64,000 nucleotides of DNA from Hymenolepis diminuta (taxonomy: Eukaryota > Platyhelminthes > Cestoda > Cyclophyllidea > Hymenolepididae): positions 958,513-1,022,512 of the forward strand of contig CAADRB010000016.1 of NCBI GenBank assembly GCA_900708905.1, written 5' to 3'. Positions 51,901 to 64,000 of the stretch are shown piece by piece. Made by a program: the position numbers and the translations under genes. The first letter of the stretch is position 1, and each line of letters starts with the position of its first letter. The notes beneath the pieces are model-generated. The model had not been told where the DNA came from. It made no database searches and was given only the letters and a program-made list of their open reading frames with translations.

Positions 51901-52892
51901 GAGGAGAGTAATCCACTGGTCAGACATTCATTGGCTTTATTTAGAATCTATGCACCTGCAATAGGGTTGTGATACGCAGGAGAAGGCTGAACCAATTACT
52001 GAGAATTATTGGACTTCACGGCCGAAGTGGCAGAAAATAATTGGTTAGGCAAGAGACCAAGGAATAAATGATAATTTATCTTGTCATGTCGTGATCTCTG
52101 ATGGTTATGACGTGGAGGTGGCACATTGATGACAGAGCATTAATATTACACATCCGGTGTACGGCACCATTGTTTGGACTTCATATCAGTCAGGTAAAAT
52201 TTAGCAAAATAAATTCTGCGACAATGGAAAAAAATAACGAGGAAGGCTCTTTATTCGCAAATTTTTAAATAAAATGCACTTTATTTTATCTACTTTTACT
52301 TAGATGATTTGCTTGTAAATCAATGCACATTTAATCAAATGAATGTCATTTAAATTGATAGGGTGCCAGTAAACCTACTTCTGTTAAATGTTCTCTTCGA
52401 CATCTTACAATTTCCTTTTATTTCCTGGAATATTCAGATAGTGAAATATCCTTTGCTTTTTGAATCGAACTATAATTTAAGAGAAAGAGAAAATGTATTC
52501 AAAACAAGGTAGTGGACTAACAAAAGTAATCAAGTTTTCATTTCCCACTTGTACATACTAAATCAACTTTTGGAGATCAGGAAATTATATCGAAAACTGT
52601 TATGACGTAACCAACTAGAAGTCCCGGTGGTAATCTCGCAGAGTCACCAATCTAGAAAACTCGGTAATGCAGCAACTTAACACAGAAGCTAATAATCCAC
52701 GGCAGATAAGAAGGCACGTTATAGTCAACACGCGTGTGTTCACGAAACTCAATCGGTATCGGCTTAAACAAATAAGTATAATCATCAAGTGTCTTTTATC
52801 AGTGGAGAAATAAAGAAAGAAATGACATTTTAATTCATAGAAGAAATATTGCGAACGGGGAAAATAATTATCGTTTCTTCTAACAAAACCAG
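48960..52892. other. AT-rich intergenic stretch, no recognised gene
   Basis: Upstream flank of mL64. There is a short GGA microsatellite at 50897-50918. A minus-strand open segment at 51651-51412 contains its own GTAAGC...TTGACAG intron signals, but I recognise no protein. The rest shows only chance ORFs. Confidence 0.5.
50897..50918 (+). repeat. GGA trinucleotide microsatellite
   Basis: Seven consecutive GGA units. The poly-Gly and poly-Pro ORFs across it are artefacts of the repeat. Confidence 0.9.
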
Positions 52893-54748
52893 TGTTTGAA
52901 TGAACTAGCTTTAACGCATTTGGACATACTAAACTTTGAATATAAAGCTCTTAAAGAAACAGAGGAGTAAGTAATTTCAAAATATACCCTCACGGTTCCA
53001 CAAAGAAAGTCCGATATATGGGGTTGTTAAGGGGTAGCATGTGTTTTAAAAGTGGAACATAAGAAAAACATGCATAGAGCATGATATTTCACTTGAATAT
53101 CGCCTTGTACTTACTTATTTACCTGCATTTTCTTAACCCACTCGGGATTCTTTTATGAAAATTATTGTCTTCAATTTTGCCGGACAATACTTGGCGGTCT
53201 TTGTGCCGATCGGAGTATATGATTCTTTAATGACTCATCACCATCTGTGTACTAGAACAACCAGTTTCCGAATTTCAAACTACGTCTGTACCTTAGTACG
53301 CTCGTAAACACTAAAGCCTGCAGATCCTTAGAATACGTTACTTTTCAGTCATTTTGTAAAGGTAATGCACGACAGGAAACACAGATGGAAAATATATTTA
53401 CTTGGTATAAAGTAGCACTAATCCTGCCAACAAAGTTAATTTGAGAGTCCTTATGAATCTAATGATCTTTTCAAGGCTAATCTTTTCCAAATATGAGAAC
53501 CAGGAATATTGGAAACCTGTAAATGAATATGATAAGAGGAGATAGAATAAAAGGGAGGGAGAGAGTGGGAAATAGGAGAGCTCGGCGTAGTCTAATCAGC
53601 GAGTACGAATGTAGGGTAGGTCTGGCTTTGTGTCATTTGTGAGTCCTTCTGTGACAGTTTAAGGTGAACAGACCCTTGAGTCATCGTGTGTACACTACAA
53701 ATACAAAGGGTATGAGCATGTAGTGGCAAGTAGTAACCATGGTATTTAAATACTAACAGATAACCTATGCATCTCACCAGGGTAACTTAACTACAGTCCA
53801 AATAGTTTGAAAAACTGAATAGGTCTATTTAGGGGGCATAGTAATGGAGAATGTCACGTTAGTTGATAGCGAACTGTAACCAATTCAAGTATGAACTATT
53901 TCAGAGGATTGTCGGTGAGTGAAAAGTATGGACCTATTGTGAGATTACAATTTAGCGTTGTTTTCGTTAAAATGTTCGTATAAAGTATACGAGTTGGGTG
54001 GGAGACCTATGGAATTCAGTATTACGTTAGCCGAGTAATGGCAAGTGAAAATGTAGGATTTCGGTCATGAAAGTGAATATTCGAATTGCACTTTGCATCG
54101 TAGTGTCTTTTAGATATTCATCGTCTGAGATATTTGAGGGCTTTCTGCTCAACTGGATTTAAACATTAATAAGATTTAGTGCTAAGTATAGACAATCACA
54201 TTCAATTACTATTATTATTAGCCACAATAACGTAAAAATATTGTCCTTAACTGTGGGAAAGTAATTGATATCGGCTAAGAGAAATTCCAGGTAACGATGA
54301 AGGGAAGGGGATCGAGGAGATGCTGGGAGCAATGTCAAGGTGTTAAAGTGTTTTGTTTCATTTGGTTTTTTTGATTCTGGATATACAATTTTTATATATT
54401 GGATAGTTCATGTTCGAAAATTCACATTTGTATTCTTCTTCTGGATTGGAGGAAATTCCTTTCACACGACGTCCGGTGCTTTTAACGATTTCCTAATCAT
54501 TAGAGTCGGTCTCACTACTTCACTACATTTTTTTTCTTTCAAAGGATGAGAGGACGAAACGATCTTACATGATATTAAGCAATTAATGTGATTTCAGCAC
54601 AGCAGAACCGAGATAATTAAAATTTTTTAATTAGCGGGTTACTCAAAGCAGTGTTTTATTTATCGTGAGCCAGAACATTTTACATTTTAAAATATTATCT
54701 TATATTTATAACATCAAATTCGAAAACCAATTGTACTTCATCTAATAG

Positions 54749-57480
54749 CAGAAGAAAACATTTGCCTCTAAACGCTCAAGATTAAAAGATTGGATGAATC
54801 TGTATCTCTCCCTTCGTCATCGCAACAGAAGATTTAAGTTGGTATCAGGTAGGATTTTTAATTATTGCAAGTTCATTATAAGGGCAAATGAATATTTTAA
54901 TTTATGATCGGAATTGTATCCTTCTTTATGTCATAAATACCGTTCGAGATTTTGGACAAGAGTGACCACTTTTGGCAAATATACAATTTTTCCATCGAGA
55001 TAGAATGTATTATGTTTATTTATAATCAGATTAAAATTTAAGTGATGAAATGGAAGGCATATTAAAAATTAGAAGGTGGAATTTCATATTATTTTAGAAA
55101 AACTTCCAATTCTAGAAAAAGGTCTTAATTGTGGAACGTGTAGGAAATGGAATAAAGAAGATTTATTTTCACTGAGCTAGAGAACAAATCTACCTGTGTT
55201 GTGCAAAGTATATCAGCACATATTCAGCAAGCATTTAATTTATGTAAACAATGCTGTTAATACGGTTATTTATTACCTATGGTAGGGTCGAAAATAGTAC
55301 ATATTTCCACTGTGGAAAAGCATCGAGACACAAGGAACAAAGCAGTTGGATATGGACGACGGAGAAGGGATTTATTTGAAGGAAAAAATGAAGTAAGAAC
55401 ATCAGATGTGTCCTGCCTTATATGAATTTTAGATTTAGATGGTACACCTTTACTTTATGAAAAATTTTCACCTTTTCATATTCTAATGCTCAGCTTTCAA
55501 GATTTGTTCCTAACTTCTCTAGAAAACCTCTTTTTGTGGATTTGAGAGTTTACCCAACCATAACCAATCTTATCCCACATTTCTAAAGCTTTGTAGAGAG
55601 GTCCCAGGGAGTTGGTCTAGAAGAATCAGCAATCTTTATAGATAGTTTTGTAACTAAGTTTCAAAGGTAAGACTTTAAACAAATTCATTTAACAATGACT
55701 TTCTTACGTTTTTATTTATTGGTCGCTTAATGTTTGGTTTTTCTTAATAATTTCCATATTCCAATTAGCTATGTTAAGCGCTATGATCCCCTTTTTGTTT
55801 TACGAGTAATTAAAACGCTTGTTTGAAGATGACCCGATTATTAAGCCTCCTTTATGACAAGCACTTGTAACAAAGAGTTGCGTCTTTGCTTTTATCTTGG
55901 CGGCTTAAATAGCGTTTTTCTCTGCAATTAAACAAAGCCCTTTTAATATTCACCATAATCCCAAAAATATTCGGTAAAAATAATGTTCAATTTTATTTTA
56001 AAATCATGCGGCTAAAATAGCTATTGTGTTTACCATTAAACAAAGTCCGATTTCAGGAAAAGATTTATTCTTTTAAATACAGCCATTGTAAATTAAATTA
56101 AAATAATTTTAGATTTCAAACGAGTATGGTGGATTCGACCACCCGTTTTGTTAGTTTAAACAAACGGGCAATATTGGAACTAATCGCAAAATAAGACTGT
56201 TAAAATATATTCCAATTCTGATTTAATATTGAACTGTTATTTAGTTAAATGTGTATTTCCATAATATTGGAGTTCCCTTATTTAATTCAGTCCTGATTTA
56301 AACCTGAAACTTTGATCTTAAAAACAAAGAAATTTGTCATTTTAAGTATTTAGGAACAATGAAAGTTCGATTTTAAAATTATTTGACGGAAATTTTCACT
56401 GCATTTAGGAGATAATACTTTCATTCACTTTAGTATCATGGGAACTAAATGGACTAGAGCTTTCTAACTCGAACGCATTGAAGGAAGACATCCTTCCCTG
56501 CAATTAAATCCTCCCATCTTTAGGTTTGATTTGTTACACAGCTTTATTTATGTTTGCTAGTTTCTAAAATCGTTACTATTATCCGTGGCAAAGCAAAAAT
56601 ATTTCAAATTTTTCCTCTCATGGAGAAGGTTTAAACAATAGAGGTGATAAAACGATTTAAGTAATATTGAGAGATTTTAAGGTGAATGAAAAACAAAGTT
56701 CTACTGCATCTGGACCCTAGAGTTGCCAGGGGGCCCGTATTCTAATTTTTCTTTCATAGAGCATCAAATTATTGTTTATCCTCACTACATGGAAATTTTG
56801 GATGACAAGTTTTCATTATGATTTTTTAACTCCATATCTCATTTAGGCTTTACATCAGCCATCCATTGGGCAAAGAAGTCTGTCAGTTTGTGGAATGTCT
56901 GCGCTTTGATGATGATCTGTTCGCTAGCGTCTTCTCATTTCACACGTGTTTTCGACGAGTCGATGGCACCGAGCATCCGCGAAGACTATTTCCCTTTTTC
57001 TCACAACTCTTACTTGTGGTTCGTGTTCTAGTAGGTACGGAATAGATTTCTAATTAGGATTCGGCAATTAGATTGCACTCTCATTCTCAGCTAACACCTG
57101 CCTCACACCGGGACTGAGCTGCCTCAGCCAGCTCCCAATTTTGGTAATTGAAGATTCAATAAAAATTTGGCATTTGCATTGCTTTACTTGTGCCGACTTG
57201 TCCAGAGATTAAGTCTGAACCTCTGTAATTATTCGATGAAGGTTCTCAGAAGGGCCTTTTCTCGCAGCATTTTAAAATTTATGTATCGTCTGCTACACAG
57301 GCAATTTCTAATTTTAATAATTTTAATAATAATTTTAATAATTTTTAAAGATTAAATTTTCGGCGATGGCCATTTTCTCCTCATTTTATTTGTATTTCGC
57401 ATAGCAGCCTTGATTTTGGTATTTTCAACTGAACAGTTACATTCTCTATTTCATCTTTACAGGCTTGGTACATCCGATGA
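54749..57480 (+). CDS. Candidate unrecognised multi-exon gene, 3' part (six exons, 177 codons)
   Basis: Six plus-strand segments bounded by AG and GT signals stay open and join in phase: 54749-54848, 55286-55392, 55599-55666, 56847-57034, 57091-57143, 57463-57480 (TGA). Pieces include ASKRSRLKDWMNLYLSLRHR, SKIVHISTVEKHRDTRNKAV, RSQGVGLEESAIFIDSFVTK, LYISHPLGKEVCQFVECLRF, DDDLFASVFSFHTCFRR and NTCLTPGLSCLSQLPIL. The fourth exon is distinctly GC-richer than its surroundings. It starts basic and ends hydrophobic. I do not recognise the protein; a resemblance of the fourth exon to GT14 glycosyltransferases is too weak to use. A second frame of exon 4 is also open, and the third exon needs the second of two adjacent acceptors. 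No start codon was found; possible upstream exons are listed under findings. It may be a chance alignment of splice-like signals. Confidence 0.33.
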
Positions 57481-58312
57481 GAAATTTTTAAGCTAACAGA
57501 GATCACTAACTTTCTCATCCAATATTATGATCACTTTAAAAACTGAAGTTAAGTTATTTAGTGGCAAAATGAAAGGTATAACTCTTTTTGTACAAGTATA
57601 TAAAGTTGCGTAGCTGTCTCAAATTCGTATGAGAGAATTGAATATTGTCATCTCTTAGCAAATACAAACTCCTTAGAATGAGGCGACGCGCAAGTAATTG
57701 CAGTAACGGCGAACCTAAGAATTCGAAACGGTAGATTTTGGCAGCGTGTGGTTTCAGTTGTGAGCATGTTGCCATCACATCATTCACTGGTTTCGAAATG
57801 ATCGAAAGTCGTCTGGATAGTTGCTGAATTCTTTAATAATTTTAAGATACCGTAATCGTGTTCCAAAACATTTGTTTTGTTTATGTTAGGACCTGTGAAA
57901 GTTTATTTGAATATCTTAAAATAAAACACTTTTCGGATGTTTAGATAAGCAAGTTTGTAAATAAAATAACCTTTTGTTTTCATTTTCGTAAATACTTTAT
58001 TAGTCAAGAAAATTGAATTATACATTCATTTATTTTATTTGCTTCCTTATATTGAAAAATATTTAAAATTACTTCAAATGTTTACAAGGAAATGTTCCCA
58101 CCGAGGCGTTTTCCACCTGGCGGCAATTTTTTGAAAATAAAAGAAGCATTTCTTCCGATTAGAAGTTTTTGGCTCTTTCAAGTTCCGCGCATTACCAACA
58201 GAATCTTTTTGTAGTCTCGCGGGATGAAAGCCGTAGTAAAGTCCCTCTTAATCCTACAATTCTTTACTGTAAACTTTTTGGGATTATAAAATTATTTAAC
58301 CCAAAAAGAGAT

Positions 58313-58335
58313 GAATTTGTTGCGGGTCGCCAAAT
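58313..58335 (-). other. Primer-binding-site-like sequence next to the LTR
   Basis: Directly after the LTR end (minus strand) comes ATTTGGCGACCCGCAACAAA. A TGG start a few bases after the terminal CA is the usual place and beginning of a tRNA primer site in LTR retroelements. The matching tRNA was not determined. Confidence 0.5.
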
Positions 58336-58884
58336 TGTAGCGACAGATGGCTAACAGTAAATGAAAGAAAAAGAACACCAAGGATTGCGTAGACCGGGAT
58401 GTATTGAGCAAACCTCTGTACAGAGTCTCGAGGGAAAATAGAGAATTGGAGGAGAAAGATTGAGCAACGGGAGATGCGTTTGACGAGCTAGGGTCCCCTG
58501 TGTGTGTGTGTCTTGTATGTGTCTAATGGAAGGCTATTTATAATCGGCACTTTGAGTGAGGACACGCATAAGGATATAATTGCATGCGTGCTTTAATTGG
58601 TCGAGACGGTTGTAGGAAAAGGAAGGGCCAGTGCAGACAGGACTGGTTAATAACAAAGCCGACCAAGCGGTGTCTTTGCTACCATCGTCCGAGGTATGCT
58701 TACCTTTTCCGATCGACGAGAAATAGGCCAGTTGAGGACACACGATGTTTGTCTATGGAGTGCTTGGGTCACAGGAGGTGTTAAAAGTTTACAGACATTA
58801 CTATAAGGACAAGATACTCAAATTTGGCGATGATTAGAGATGACGTGAGATAAATATTTGGGAGAAGAAGGGATTCATCCTTCA
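58336..58884 (-). mobile_element. LTR of a retroelement, 549 bp
   Basis: Read on the minus strand it starts TGAAGGATGAATCCCTTCT and ends GTCGCTACA. A TATA-like GATTATAAATAGCC (58546-58533) lies mid-LTR, followed by an ACACACACAC block. Homologous to 34227-35148 and 29500-29115. No second LTR or pol-like ORF was found to the left, so the element is either truncated or a short non-autonomous form. Confidence 0.7.
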
Positions 58885-61800
58885 AATTAAATGCTAATCT
58901 CGTCTATACGCCTTTGATTGTAGGGAGATATAGATTTGCGGACCCGCAAGATCAACAATTCAATTAAATCAACTGGTCATCTAGTTCCAAACATCTCAGG
59001 AATAAACTCCAGTGAGAACTTGAGCGGCTCAATGGATTCAGAATTCAGAAAAATGCCAAGTTCTTCCGTTTAATGACCAAATTGTCGAATCTCTCTCTTC
59101 AGAGACCTCCTCATGATTAAAACTTGTAAAAATATTTTGTTTTCCATGTTTTGTTTCCAGTAGTTTATTACATTGAAAATCAAAAATATTATGTTACACA
59201 TTTAAGAAGAAGATAAGTAAGAAGTGACAAACAATTATAGAAACAACTTTTCTACAAGTAAATATTTTATGACCGGCTTTTAAAATATAATAATTCATTT
59301 CTAGAAGGCTTTCTTAGCACTAAGGTACACATAGTAACAACGTCCGAGTTTCTTGATATTTACGCCAATAGTTGATGCCTAGAAGTGCAAACTGTGATCG
59401 GTTGATACACCTAAATAATTGAGATTTGGTTGAGAAATTTTATTTCAAATTTTTGAAATTTGACAAAATTTGATATGTACATAGTTTGAATTTTAAAGTT
59501 ACTTGCTAATAAAACTAAAGCCTGAATTTGTTGATAAAATTTATTCAGGTATCGGTAAAATGAATTACCCATATTAATAGAAAATTTAACTATTTTATTA
59601 TCGCGCGTTTACATTTAGATATCTATATATTTATAATTTTATTTATCCTAAATCTTTAAAAAAATTAATTTTTAAAAATTTATTTTAAAGCCCGAAACAT
59701 GGTAAATGCTTTATTACTGTTGCGGTCCCTTTAAGATTACTCCAAATTTAGACCCTAATTGAATTATAAGTAATTTCTTTAAATTATTTGAAGTATAAAT
59801 TTGCCAATTTAACACCTTAGATACATTTAAATATTTTATTTATATTTACCACAAAAGAGTTTGTGATAATATCAATAATATAATATTATTATAATGTTAA
59901 AAACAAAATTTACGGTCAAAATGCAATTTTTTCATATTTAATGCTGCCTTAAGGTTAGGCATTTTCATTTTAATGAGGTATATTTGTCAACTTTCTCCGA
60001 CGCAACCAGGAAAGTGTGAGTTGGTGGAAATCGTCGAAATTAGGTTTGCATGAAACATTTAATTCCCCATTTTACAAAAGAGTTTATTAACCTGACAAGA
60101 AATCGCACGATCTAAAAGACTTAGTAAATAATTGAATGTTGTCAAACATCTCAAACTTTGAAGGTCTTTAAGACGGAGGGGAATTAACTGCAGCTGGAGT
60201 TGTATAGAAACTCCTGGTTTCAAGATCAAAAAATGTGAACTTCACTTTTCTTCCTCCTTAGAAAATGCTTTTGAAACCATGCATCCATATTCAAATCGTC
60301 CTGCAGATTCGAAATTTGAACAAACTGACATAATAAATAGGTGTTAAGATATCGTTTCAGCTACATCGTCATTGATTAATGCGATTTATTTACTACTAAG
60401 TTAACTTCATAGTGATCAAAATTAGAAAGTAGTTCTGATATTTGGATGGACGCAATACACATTCACTCAAGCAGGGTTAATCCTTTCAAACTGCCACTAG
60501 GTGAAAAAATATTATAATTTCTGTAATAATGTCACCAGAAAATACCTTCTTCTACAATTTCTAATGTCATCTTTGATATTCAGAATTTTCTCTTATAACA
60601 TATATTTATTTAACTTTCGAAATTTACTCAATCGTTCGCCATCTAACACACCGAATATTGTTTCCTTTACTTATAATGATTTGGAGGAATTGTTTGATAG
60701 GGACATCCATTTTTTTAAAATTATCAAAGCCAATATTCTCCTCTCAAAAGCGTGGTTTCCAAAAAAATATGTTTTTTTGCTCTAAAGTTATTGCCCATTA
60801 AGAGGATCAAAAGAAACTTGTCGGTTATGTCTCTTTGATGTTTGTGTCACTAACTGCCGAATGAAACAACTTAAATCTTCAACGAATTTTATGAGCCTGT
60901 AGAAGTAAAGCCTTTTTATAGGCTTATTTGAGACAGTACTATTTGATAAAATATTACGTTTATTTTGGTCTTGAGTCACATTAATAAAAACATTTATTAA
61001 TATTTTGCGTCGATGACAAATTGTCAACGTGCCCGTCAGCTAAGCCAGAGGTTGATACACAATCAGAAATGTGGATGATCAAAAGCTCCGGTTAATTCTG
61101 TGCAAAATAAGACTTAGAATGAGAATTTCTCGAAAGAAAGCTTTAGTCACTTTTTTGTAGTAACTCTCTCTACACGATACTTCCCTTATTCTTGCTACTT
61201 TGGATGTAGCCTTGCAAATTTTGGAAGCAATTTACGCTAGAGGACTCTGCTGGAGGCTTGTTGTACTTGTCTGGAGCTAGTTTGACTTCTAAGAGGAGCA
61301 CTAAGGTTTAACTAGGGCTTATTTGTGTAGCATCTGCTACAAATCTAGAGAAATCATTATATTTCATCGGCGGTCAACTGTATTGAAAGATTCTCAAATT
61401 TGTTTATATGCATATCGAATTACGAGATGTTAGAAATAGAAATTCATACTTTTAAAAGCTGACCCTTTGATTAAAATGTTTATAAATAGGTAATTTCACA
61501 AAAATAAACCATTCAGATTAGAAATTTCAAAATACTTTTAAAATCTAGTGTTTGAAATGCCTTTTTAGTCAAGTTACATCAACGGCTAAATATTCGAATG
61601 CTAATAGATTGAATTTGGATCTTATAACATCTATAAATTTACAACCCACAATAATGCAGGAAGTTATAAAGTTTTTCATTGCGGGAAAGCAAATGAAATT
61701 GGGTAGGTTAGATTCAATATGGGAGAGGAGAAGGGAATCGTAAAGAGAGCGTCAAAAGTTTTACTTCGAGTAATTTTTGGAATCGGGTTTTATAGTACTC

Positions 61801-63189
61801 TCTTAATAGAAAATTCACTGTTTTGCGTTCCGAAATTCATTATATATCACCTGAATTACTGATCAAATTCTTGTCCGAAATCTCCACTGCTTTGTTAATA
61901 GATTGTTTAATTATGACCGGTCTTGTCACTTCCGTTAATTTCTTTCATAAGTAGAAAATGCAATGATATATGTATACGGTGATTGAAATAATTAATATTT
62001 GAGCTAACCAGTCTCTCTGTGGTTAATAGAATATTAGAGAGAACACGACTGAATGCTATGAGCAAACTTCTATTCTGCTAGTAAAGTAATCAATAGTAGA
62101 TTGTACAGTTTGAGAAAACCAAAATCGAGTATAAATTTTTCTCCCCATAGCTGTCAGAAGTAACTTTAACCTTCCCGTGTGTCTCAAACGAAGAATGAAT
62201 TAAAAGGAGTCCATGGATATCGTTATAATCTGCCCTTCTCGGTAGGATACCGTAATCGACTCTTAGATTCTCTAGGACACTGCACTAGTTACAAACATGA
62301 CCCGACAGCACCACAATACAAAACGACTCAAACCAGTATATCCATATAAGACACACGTTCGCGTATCAATAGGTTGATTTATATTATTCATCGTTATGTA
62401 AATAAATTCGTTCGAATAAAAAGGAATTAAAAGGAGCAGGGATTAAAAGGTGAAAAATAAAGATTTTGAGAAAAATATTTTCTTATTTGTAACAATTACA
62501 CTTTAGAACGAAAATCTACGTTCTCCTTTTTCTGCCCCATGTTTATCACAAAAAAATTCCTCGTATTTTTAATATTTCGCCGTCGATAATGTAACAGATC
62601 GATAAAATAGTTTTAATTTAAACGAAAACGTGAATAAAATATTATGTCGAAGGTGAAAGGAAGAGGATCGATTAAAAGATGAAAGGAACAAAGACATATT
62701 AAAATATCCTTGCCACATTTGATTTTGGATACAAGTTGTACTTCTATTACTTAATAGACACAGTTCACACTTTCGTGCTTTGAAACTCCAGATTTTTCTT
62801 ATTGGTTTCTGAGTGATTTCTAACCCGTCATGTCCAGAGCTTACTGGTCATTTAATTTATTTGAATGATCGACCATTTCATTTCAATTTACCGTCTCTGA
62901 ATGGAAGACAGCAGAAATTTTTTAATAATTTTAATATGACAGACCTCACTGGAGCTCGTTCAGTGTAAATTTCAAAAACACTATGTTTTTGACGTATAAT
63001 TCCCTGCTTCACTTATCACATTTCAATATTCAATATTTGCTCCCCAGCTTTCTGACTGAATTCTTGTCCGTGAGCGCTTATTTAGATGGCTGGACATTTC
63101 ATTATATAGTGTGCGTAAGGTATCTGAGGACACGTATGTTTTTGTAATTTAAACTCACCCCATAACAATTAATGTATTTTTATATCAGG

Positions 63190-63665
63190 AGATCTCATTA
63201 CCAGATGCTACTATTACTAAGGAAGTGAAAAGACGCGATGTGATAGTTTCTATAAAAGCCAAACACGGGAGTTTAGAAATTGCAAGATTTCCAAAAGTCG
63301 CCAGATTGTTCGTTTTCAAAATTAGAGAGGAGCTGAATGAAAACGATGTGGATGAATTGGCCTTGACTAAAAGAAAAGACAACTGTCAACGCTCTGACTC
63401 ACTCACTCAGAATAGTTGAGTTTGTGAGGAGAGTGCATGCCATGAACGACGAAAATCCTGAGCAGTCAATGCTCAACATCTTGCCAAAGATCTTCAAGTA
63501 TTTGAAGAAACATTAAGGAATGTTATTCATCGAGACCTTGGATACAAATCACATACGATCTTAGGCGAGGTCGTCAGTTTATGTGGAAAAAAACAACTCA
63601 AGAGAATTGTTTAATGTGTGTAAAATGACTCTTAAGCAATTTGAAGCACTCTGAAGAACAGAAGT
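63190..63665 (+). pseudogene. Degenerate mariner-family transposase, N-terminal part
   Basis: Helix-turn-helix region of a mariner transposase in three frames. Frame one (63225-63419) has RRDVIVSIKAKHGSLEIARF, then KVARLFVFKIREELNEND and RKDNCQRSDSL. After a frame change come FVRRVHAMNDENPEQS and AKDLQVFEETLRNVIHRDLG, then YKSH. A last trace, LLSNLKHSEEQKFF, follows near 63632-63670. At least two frameshifts and several stops remove function. The catalytic DD[DE] domain is absent or beyond recognition. No terminal inverted repeats were seen, and the 3' side runs out of the window at 64000. Confidence 0.85.
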
Positions 63666-64000
63666 TTTTTCGGTTAATATTTTGTTCATTTATTTTGTTA
63701 AAAGAAAGTGTAAGTTTCAATCATTAACAGTTTCACTTTCTGTTTTCTAAAAGTGCGTAAGGGCACTGTCATAACTAAAATAGCCAATAGCATCAATTTC
63801 TGAAGACACAAATCCTCATCTCAAGGGAATTTGGGCAAAACTGATGAATTACGAACCTTTCAACTGTATGCGATTGTTCGCAGAAAGGCAACAAAGTTGC
63901 AAGGAAAAGCAACACCCTGTATTATCAACAGCATCACTGCTCCTCAAGCACTAAAATTAATAAGGCTTTCTAGTGCCCAATTTCTAGCTGTTTTTGAGAC

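Larger units (their letters stand above)
57481..63184. other. AT-rich intergenic stretch
   Basis: Apart from the LTR element at 58310-58884, this holds no gene I can support. 59000-61000 is especially AT-rich with only short chance ORFs. Confidence 0.55.

Noticed and set aside
56847..57034. GT14 (core-2 type) glycosyltransferase similarity of LYISHPLGKEVCQFVECLRF
   Set aside because: Only a loose pattern around the DDDLFA segment; the following family motif is missing.
1..64000. CRISPR arrays, bacterial operons, rRNA or spliced-leader genes
   Set aside because: None seen; the genes are spliced eukaryotic genes, and no regular spacer-repeat structure or spliced-leader sequence was found.

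Overview
The window is AT-rich nuclear DNA of an invertebrate, most likely a parasitic flatworm and probably a tapeworm. No species can be named from the sequence alone. The basis is spliced genes with GT-AG introns, several extremely short introns (33, 43, 70, 73, 75, 75 and 76 bp) among introns of 1-2.5 kb, tRNA-derived SINE-like repeats, LTR fragments and a decayed mariner. A flatworm-style mix of tiny and long introns is known for this group; calling it a cestode is inference. A run of Ns (34602-35084) shows this is a draft assembly.

Three genes are recognisable, all on the minus strand. (1) A TRPM-family cation channel runs from its start codon at 21348 leftwards to at least 1690. Seventeen exons encode 1028 residues: a low-complexity N-terminus, the TRPM homology (SLOG-containing) region and the linker before the transmembrane channel. 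The channel itself lies beyond the left edge or in exons I could not find. (2) Anillin, the cytokinetic-ring scaffold, is complete from 45666 to 32629 in 15 exons (1046 residues), with the anillin-homology region and a C-terminal PH domain. (3) A GADD45GIP1/CRIF1-type mitochondrial large-subunit ribosomal protein (mL64) is complete from 48959 to 46794 in three exons (239 residues).

The rest is mostly intronic and intergenic. 21349-32628 lies between the TRPM start and the anillin stop and holds dispersed repeats. 45667-46793 separates anillin from mL64 and contains a GC-richer island. 48960-63190 has no gene I can name, but 54749-57480 on the plus strand holds a chain of six phase-compatible open exons that may be an undescribed gene. 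A related LTR family occurs at 29115-29500, 34227-35148 (solo LTR with a 4-bp target duplication, inside an anillin intron) and 58336-58884 (with a primer-binding-site-like sequence next to it). The right end holds a mariner transposase pseudogene.

The three named genes have unrelated jobs (ion channel, cytokinesis, mitochondrial translation). They lie head to tail but more than 1 kb apart, so nothing here argues for an operon. All exon boundaries were read by eye from splice sites, phase and family similarity; no search or expression data were available.
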